This document shows positions 58,031 to 64,000 of a stretch of DNA of 64,000 nt, one piece after another. Within the stretch, counting starts at the first letter, position 1, and every line of letters begins with the position of its first letter. Origin of the DNA: Isochrysis galbana (lineage: Eukaryota > Haptophyta > Isochrysidales > Isochrysidaceae); NCBI GenBank assembly GCA_018136815.1, contig CM030939.1:372001-436000 (forward strand). Reading direction: 5' to 3'. Position numbers and translations under genes: made by a program. The notes under the pieces were generated by a model. That model was not told the origin of the DNA and did not search any database. It saw only the letters and a list, made by a program, of their open reading frames with translations.

Positions 58031-58590
58031 TAACCAGTCATCTCACATGGTCTACCCACAGTCCACACAACCACAACCACACTGGCCACAACACACCAGC
58101 GCCGCCGCCACACCCGCACAGCCAGCGTTCTACTCCCCTCTCCCGCCTTTCGCCACGCCCAAGCCCTCGCCTCTCGACCCGCCCGACGCCCTCACCGCCG
58201 TCCCTGCCCACCCCAATGCAAAGATGTCTCATCAGTACTGTTATAAGCTTATAGTGTCAGTAACAGCTCTGTTTTGCCAAATCACTGATATCAGTTATCA
58301 GCTCTGAGGTGGGAAAACAAAACTCACTCTAGAGGCTCTTTACTTTCTATTTTTATACTTTTTATGAAGTCTGTATATGTGCCGTCGCGACGCGGGGTGC
58401 GTCGCCGCTGCCAGGGGGGTGCCGCTCGCTCGCTCTCGCTGGCAGTCTGGGCAGTGGTAGCATCATGGATGGAGGCAGTGGCAGCACTGGCGATGGCGCG
58501 CTGGGAGAGGGAGAGGCGAGAGGCAGGAAGGAGCGCCCATCGCATGGGGCCGCGCGCGCATCGCGAGCCTTGAGGCTTGAGGGCACGCAG
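58031..58590. other. Unassigned stretch
   Basis: Contains ACTGATATCAGT near 58284 and TATAAGCTTATA near 58242 (palindromes). No gene. Confidence 0.35.
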
Positions 58591-58652
58591 CTGGAATGGT
58601 CGACGGTCGATGTGGTAGCCGGTCGCTCGCATTGCCCGTGAAGAAGAAGTAG

Positions 58653-59090
58653 TGCCTCTTCTGTGGCCTGCACTTCACTGGAGGGCCGAGCCAAATCAGG
58701 TGCCACCTCGATGGCTCGCTCAAGCCGCGACGCATTCGGCTGTGCACTGTGCACGCCAGCAGCGGCTTGGAAAGAGCGGCACGCGCAGGTGGTCGCGGAG
58801 CTGCGCAAGCGGCGCTCGATGCAAAAAGTTACGATGGAGTTGGAGGCAAGCAGGCAGAGAAGGAGGCAGCCAGGCAGGAGCGGCGCGTGGCGGCAGCCTC
58901 GACACACTTTATTGGAGCGGTTGCCCCATCGCAGGTCGCAGAGGCATGGCTGAAGGTTGTGATCAAGAAGGCCTTGCCGCTCAACATTTTCGACGATCTG
59001 GATTTTCGAGAAGGGGTGTGCGTCACGGCGAAAAGTGAAAAGTGGTGTGAGTGTGGAGTGTGGAGGCGAGGAGGGCGCAAGAAGCAATAA
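58653..59090 (+). pseudogene. BED-type zinc finger of a hAT-like transposase, remnant
   Basis: A frame opening right after a TAG encodes CLFCGLHFTGGPSQIRCHLD, the CxxC...HxxxxH-type BED finger found at the start of hAT transposases and derived proteins. Later come HFIGAVAPSQVAEAWLKVVI and ALPLNIFDDLDFREGVCV, comparable to the segment after the BED finger. The stop just before the finger and the short length (145 residues, no catalytic domain) mark it as a remnant or a single exon. Confidence 0.5.
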
Positions 59091-59539
59091 AAGTAGTTTA
59101 TTTATGAGTTTCTAAGTCTAAGTAGTATCGTTTGCACAAGCAAAGGGCGCACAGGGAATACACAGGGATAGGGAGGGGAGTTTTGTTTTTGAGGCTTCGC
59201 ACAGAGAGGGGAGTTTTGTTTTTGAGGCTTGCGAGCTGATATGAGTACTGATATCGGTGCGAGCTCCAAATCCATGAGAGCTCGCAAGCTGACGAGACAT
59301 CTTTGCCCCAATGCCCACCTTTTCCCCCCTCTTCCAAACCCCCAACATACCTTCACAAATCTGCCCCAGCCGAACCACCCCCATCACCTCTCCTCGCACT
59401 CCTCGCCCGGCCACCCTCCTTTCATTGACTCCGGCAGCCGACGAGAAAGCCCTGCACAGCATCCTCGCCTTCCCCGGAAACCGCCTCGTCCCTGTCTCCG
59501 TTCCACACCTGAGCCGGAGACTCAGGCGATTGGCTAGGG
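59091..59539. repeat. Flank with a 35-bp tandem duplication
   Basis: GGGGAGTTTTGTTTTTGAGG occurs twice in tandem at about 59175-59240. GAGCTGATATGAG and GAGCTCGCAAGCTGACGAG follow. No gene. Confidence 0.5.
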
Positions 59540-60270
59540 GACCGAACGACGCCGGCCGACTCTCCAGGAAAAAGCACCGGGGGGGGGGGGAGGAACCTCT
59601 CGTCAAAAAAGGAGAACGGCCCTTACCAGCTCACGCCGCGAGCAGTTCTCGAGAAATTATGCAACTGCGCCTCGAGTATACCTGCCACAAGGGTATCCGA
59701 GACGTCTTGAGCCGCTCCCTTCCCATCTCCCTCCTATCGCCAGTCGCCCCCCTTCGCCCGTTTGCTAACGCAAACGGGGCTCGTTTCTGACCACACTCCA
59801 TCGGGGGGGGTGCAAATCCCCCCCTCTCCCTCGTTCCATTCTCTTCCGCCCCGGTCCCTGCGGCGCGTCGCCATGCGGCGCGCCATGGCCTGCTCTCAGA
59901 GGTCCTTCAGGGGCGCCCAGAGGGCCAGCAGGGGCAGCTCAGGGGGCAGTGGAGGCTGGGGCTCAGCCCCTGGCCCCCCCTGCCTCTCCCTCGCTCGCCT
60001 CGCTGGCCTTGGGTGCCGCCCTGAGGCCCCTGTCTGCCTGGCGACCAGGGATGGGGGGGGGGGGGTCAGTACGAGAGCTGGCCCATGCGGGCCTGGGAGT
60101 GCGGCTCGCGACCCGCGCCCACTAGGGGTCTGGGCTGAATTGATGAGTGCTCTGCCCCTGCCAGAGGGCAGGGGCTGGGGTTGAGTGTACGGGCCCACCC
60201 CGGGGGGTGTCCGCGATGGAGAGAGGGGGGCGCGAGGCCCCCATTGACCCCCACTTATAAAAGTAGGTTG
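59540..60270 (-). mobile_element. Repeat family R, copy 2
   Basis: Reverse orientation. Nearly identical to 62925-63478 for 550 bp. The 5' hairpin (CAACCTACTTTTATAAGTGG on minus) is at about 60246-60270. Confidence 0.78.
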
Positions 60271-60778
60271 ACCCCTACTGATAAAAGTGGTTGGATCGAG
60301 AGGGGGCAATGGCAATGGCAATGGCAATAATGGAATCGAAGTCGACATCGCCGATCGCCGGCGGCGACTCGCCGTGAGCCTGGCAGGAGGAAAGATCGTC
60401 CCCGATGGGAACGAGCGGCAATCCCTCTGCCTGAGGCGAGTCGGCGGAAATCATGGCGACAAGCGGTGCAGAAGAGAGACGAGGACGAGTGGAAACGAGG
60501 GACGTAACGCGACGATTGCCGACCACAAGGGTCAAGCGACTAAGGTTATACTCAGACAACAAGAAAAGTCTGACGAAAAGGTTACCCTCACGCCGGAGCA
60601 GCTAGGCACGCTCACAGGATGGTGCGCTCCCACGCCAGCCCTCGCGTGCACCTCGCTCTCCGTTGGAGCTCGCGTGCCGACACCTCGCTCGGCCGCACAG
60701 GTTCGCCGCGGTCCACGCGCTCCGCTCTTGCAGCCGCACAGCGTGCTGGCAGAAGCTGTTAACGCTTTACCATCGGCC
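60271..60778 (+). promoter_or_regulatory. 5' flank of CDK11-like gene
   Basis: The CDK frame is open upstream to 60287 but has no ATG before 60779. GGCAATGGCAATGGCAATGG is repeated at 60307. The stretch may hold the promoter or an upstream exon. Confidence 0.4.
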
Positions 60779-62581
60779 ATGCCGATGGATGTGCCCAGCT
60801 CCGCCGCCACGCTGAGTCCACTGGAACACAAGGCGCAGGGCGGCGGGCAACCGCGCGATATGCACCAAAAGAGTGCGCCAGTCGATTTGACGGCTGCTGC
60901 AATAGCCGATGCGCAGCGCCTCGCTGCCGATCGACTGCTGCTTCACTCGAGGTGGCAGCTCGAGGATTCTGATGAGGATCAAGTGGAAAGTGGCGACTCG
61001 CTTGCGACTGGCGCTGCCCTGTCGATGCCACGGTGTGCGAGCTCTACTGAAGGCACCTCGCCAAAAGCGGGCAGCGATACGGCAAAGCGCAGTATGAAGT
61101 ATGATGGAGAAGGCACGACGAGACACAACGTGCATAGCAGCGGCGCACCCTTGTATGTACCGGGGAGGGCCTTCTCCGGCCCTTGCGAGGGGCGAGTCTT
61201 CAAGATGGGTAAACTAGGTTTGGGGTACAATACAGATCTACCGGGGGCATCTTCGCATGCGTGTGTTGGAGGTGCGTTGCTCACTGATGGCGCGACCGTT
61301 CTCGAAGCTGCGAGAGATGAGACAGGTGGCACCTTGGCAGCATCGGCGCTGGAGGACAGAGCTCCAGCACATGCGATCTCACGGTGGGGCAGACCTTGCC
61401 GAAACGTTGATGCTTTCGAGAAGATACACAAGATTGATGAAGGAACATACGGGGTTGTCTATAAGGCGCGCGAGACGGCAACAGGAGACATTGTCGCGCT
61501 CAAACAGGTCAAGCTCCTCAACACACGAGAGGGCTTCCCCACAACCGCGTTGCGGGAGATCAATGTGAGCAATGACGAGTCCACAGCTATGCCCGAATAG
61601 GAATTTGCTCTTCCTCCCCACACTCTTCCTCACCCCAAGCAAAGTCCTGTCCTGTTGATCCTCGATAAACGGCTTCCCTCGGCCCTTTCTCAGCAAATGA
61701 TCTCAACCAGTCTGCTTCTGATGTGCTGTCTATCCCATGCGATGCAGGTGCTCTTGTGTCTTAAGCACGAATCTGTCATCAACGTGCGAGAGATGGTGAT
61801 AGGTCCTCACAACAAAATCTTCATGGTGATGGACTATATGGAGCACGACTTGAAGGGCCTTATGGCTGCGATGCCACAACCGTTTACTCTCTCCGAAGTC
61901 AAACGACTCATGCTTGACTTGACATCAGCTCTCTCATATTGCCATGAGCATTTTGTCCTTCACCGGGACCTAAAGACGTCCAATCTTTTAGTCAATAACC
62001 GCGGTCGAGTGTGCATTGCGGATTTCGGGCTTGCACGCATGTACGGCGACCCACTAAGGGCGTATACGCAGCCAGTGGTTACACTGTGGTACCGGGCCCC
62101 GGAACTCCTTCTTGGTGCGACGATGTATGGGCCTGCCGTGGACGTTTGGTCGCTTGGCTGCATCTTTGCCGAGTTGGTTCTCGGCTCGCCAATGCTCCCC
62201 GGTAAGGGGGAGCTGGACCAGCTTTCCCGGACATTTGCCCTACTTGGCACTCCCAACGAGGACAATTGGCCAGGAGTGACCACTTTGCCCAACTTCAACA
62301 AGGTGCAGTTCCGGCCACACCCTTTCTCTAGGCTGCGCGACAAATTCACCCGGGGCGCCTCCTTCACTTCGACCACTGCCATGTCTGAGTCGGCACTCGA
62401 TCTCCTACATCGCATGCTGACGCTCAATCCGGACGAACGAACAACCGCCCCGGCAGCACTTGAGCACAATTACTTTTCAGAAGATCCTCCACCAAAGGCA
62501 CATCACCTTATGCCCACTTGGCCTGCATCACATGCGGGGAACCCGGAGCCAATAGCCGAGGTAGTTTTAGATGTAGAATAG
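60779..62581 (+). CDS. CDK11: CDK11/PITSLRE-type cyclin-dependent kinase, 2 exons, about 539 aa
   Basis: Exons 60779-61564 and 61748-62581, GT-AG, phase 0. The first 210 residues are a low-complexity regulatory region. The kinase part reads [29 protein letters not shown], the helix-C motif [10 protein letters not shown] in place of [52 protein letters not shown] and [12 protein letters not shown]. These fit CDK11, a nuclear kinase in transcription and splicing; CDK10 is the nearest alternative. The start is the first ATG of the frame; an upstream exon is possible because the frame is open before it. Confidence 0.85.
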
Positions 62582-62640
62582 TATGTGTGGTGTGGAGGAG
62601 TGCGAGTGCAGTGTAGTGTGTGAGTGCAGAGCATGGAGAA

Positions 62641-62689
62641 TAATAATAACGAAACATCTGAAGATTCAGGCTACTACTGCTAGCTACGT
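62641..62689 (-). mobile_element. Degenerate family B 3' tail
   Basis: CGAAACATCTGAAGATTCAG on plus is the reverse complement of the B terminus without its T-run. Confidence 0.5.
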
Positions 62690-63478
62690 ATAATAATCTA
62701 ACTGAGCATTAGTACCACTACTCTCACTAGCCCGGTACTAACACGACAGCCCTCAGCGCACCTGCCCGTACACCTTGGCGCGTGCTGTTGTCACAGATAC
62801 ATACACCTATGCACCCCTCCACATCTCCCCCCTCGCAGGCCCCCGGCTCCCATTCTGACTCCCCACAAGTTAAAATGAGGGAAAACCCATTGAGGCGGGC
62901 CGACCTACGTCGGGCGACTCTCCGGGAAAAAGCACCGGGGGGGGGGGGGAGGAACCTCTCGTCAAAAAAGGAGAACGGCCCTTACCAGCTCACGCCGCGA
63001 GCAGTTCTCGAGAAATTATGCAACTGCGCCTCGAGTATACCTGCCACAAGGGTATCCGAGACGTCTTGAGCCGCTCCCTTCCCATCTCCCTCCTATCGCC
63101 AGTCGCCCCCCTTCGCCCGTTTGCTAACGCAAACGGGGCTCGTTTCTGACCACACTCCATCGGGGGGGGTGCAAATCCCCCCCTCTCCCTCGTTCCATTC
63201 TCTTCCGCCCCGGTCCCTGCGGCGCGTCGCCATGCGGCGCGCCATGGCCTGCTCTCAGAGGTCCTTCAGGGGCGCCCAGAGGGCCAGCAGGGGCAGCTCA
63301 GGGGGCAGTGGAGGCTGGGGCTCAGCCCCTGGCCCCCCCTGCCTCTCCCTCGCTCGCCTCGCTGGCCTTGGGTGCCGCCCTGAGGCCCCTGTCTGCCTGG
63401 CGACCAGGGATGGGGGGGGGGGGGTCAGTACGAGAGCTGGCCCATGCGGGCCTGGGAGTGCGGCTCGCGGCCCGCGCC
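62690..63478 (-). mobile_element. Repeat family R, copy 3, interrupted
   Basis: Matches 31850-32665 in reverse and copy 2 closely. R sequence resumes at about 63957 (GGGAGTGCGGCTCGCG), so a MERA-type element lies inside it. Confidence 0.72.
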
Positions 63479-63497
63479 GTTCGACATCTGGCCCGTC

Positions 63498-63873
63498 TCA
63501 TGTCGCGGGTTTGCGCGCATCAGCACAAAGGCACAAAGGCACCCACTCCGTCGGTGCGGAAGCTGAAGTCGAAAAGGTGGCGCTGGTGCACTCCGGCCTT
63601 CTTGTGAGGTCGAGAACACGCGCAAAGAGCTCCGCTTTCTCGTCGATCATCTTGTTCTTCTCGCGCCGTTTGCGCACATGCGCTGTCACCGACTCTGGCT
63701 TCTCGAGGGCGGGAGTACGCATGCAGCGGCACATGGCACGGCACGCAGAGGAGGAAGTCCTAGGGTGTCGATACAGTCGTTGGCAGGTGGAGGGCTGCCC
63801 TCAGCGGGGAGCCCGAAGGAGGGGAGGGGAGCGGCGGCGCGCTCCATGGCAACTGACTATAAAGTTAGTTGCG
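63498..63873 (-). mobile_element. MERA-type element inside R: hairpin, ORF1 start and coiled-coil stretch
   Basis: Minus strand: hairpin CAACTAACT, TTAT, AGTCAGTTG (63850-63871), then CCATGG. The ATG at 63847 opens MERAAAPLPSFGLPAEGSPP, like the start at 42457. After a frameshift near 63735 a natural-looking frame reads ALEKPESVTAHVRKRREKNK, MIDEKAELFARVLDLTRR, a charged helix. This may be the nucleic-acid-binding ORF1 of the family that owns the TTAT hairpin. Confidence 0.45.
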
Positions 63874-64000
63874 GGAAAACCTAACAGGGAGCGTAGAGCG
63901 TAGCGAAAGGGGCAGTGTACAGGCCCCCCCCTTTACCCGCAAGAAGGGCAGGCCCAGCGCGGGCGTGGGAGTGCGGCTCGCGCCCACTGGGGGTCTGGGC
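63874..64000. other. Window end, R-family sequence
   Basis: GCCTGTACACTGCCCC-type leader on minus, then R sequence from 63957 to the end. Confidence 0.45.

Noticed and set aside
1..64000. CRISPR arrays, rRNA or tRNA genes, bacterial operons
   Set aside because: No regularly spaced direct repeats with unique spacers, no rRNA-like sequence, and no convincing tRNA A/B boxes with cloverleaf were seen by eye; a tRNAscan run would be decisive.

Overview
This 64 kb window is nuclear DNA from a eukaryote. The genes have many short spliceosomal introns (mostly GT-AG, with at least two probable GC-AG), the GC content is high, and much of the sequence is transposable-element debris. A plastid-type enoyl-ACP reductase with a signal-peptide-like N-terminus, an ER Hsp110-family chaperone, an EGF-plus-exostosin glycosyltransferase and GC donor sites together suggest a unicellular alga with a complex plastid, for example a haptophyte. 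That lineage call is inference and only moderately secure. One 100-base N gap lies at 21474-21573.

Cellular genes, left to right: the end of a mitochondrial carrier (3-200, +); an unrecognised 206-aa ORF (7302-7922, -); mitochondrial ribosomal protein mL49 (12127-12693, +); a 1707-aa single-exon protein joining a 2OG-Fe(II)-oxygenase-like region to a dynamin/SLIP-GC-like GTPase (15831-20954, -); divergent to it, a three-exon STE20-type kinase (21669-24633, +); plastid enoyl-ACP reductase in five exons (28858-30537, -); an HYOU1/Grp170/Lhs1 chaperone in 13 exons ending in KEEL (36492-41576, +); a membrane-anchored GT-B-like protein in 11 exons (46284-49958, -); an exostosin-family glycosyltransferase with EGF-like repeats in seven exons (52951-56152, +); and a CDK11/PITSLRE kinase (60779-62581, +). 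For the long gene models, exon phases were checked by hand and close in frame.

Between the genes are nested repeats. Two non-LTR families can be told apart by their 3' ends: A ends in GTGAGAATATTAAAAGG plus T, and B ends in CTGAATCTTCAGATGTTTTT. Both keep APE-type endonuclease or CX2CX8HX3C zinc-knuckle fragments but no intact reverse transcriptase. Short non-autonomous elements (D) have perfect 16-bp target-site duplications. There are also a hAT-like MITE, a family with GTCGCGTTCCGTC terminal inverted repeats, pieces of Ty3/gypsy (integrase with chromodomain) and Ty1/copia (RNase H), and a BED-finger hAT transposase remnant. One insertion (A into B, 17-bp duplication) fused two endonuclease pieces into a single open frame.

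The two observations I would follow first are these. (1) A 5'-terminal hairpin, an 8-9 bp stem closed by a TTAT-type loop, lies just before ATGG and a G-run/C-run hairpin. It recurs at ten or more sites in several repeat families, and its stem varies in a compensatory way. It coincides exactly with the 5' end of two elements whose ends are fixed by target-site duplications. (2) A compact divergent gene pair (33017-33589 minus, MGQYF protein; 33635 onward plus, basic CxxC protein) lies next to a GTCGCGTTCCGTC repeat end. A second, broken copy of the MGQYF gene lies next to the same end at 28.1 kb, which suggests cargo of an undescribed DNA element.
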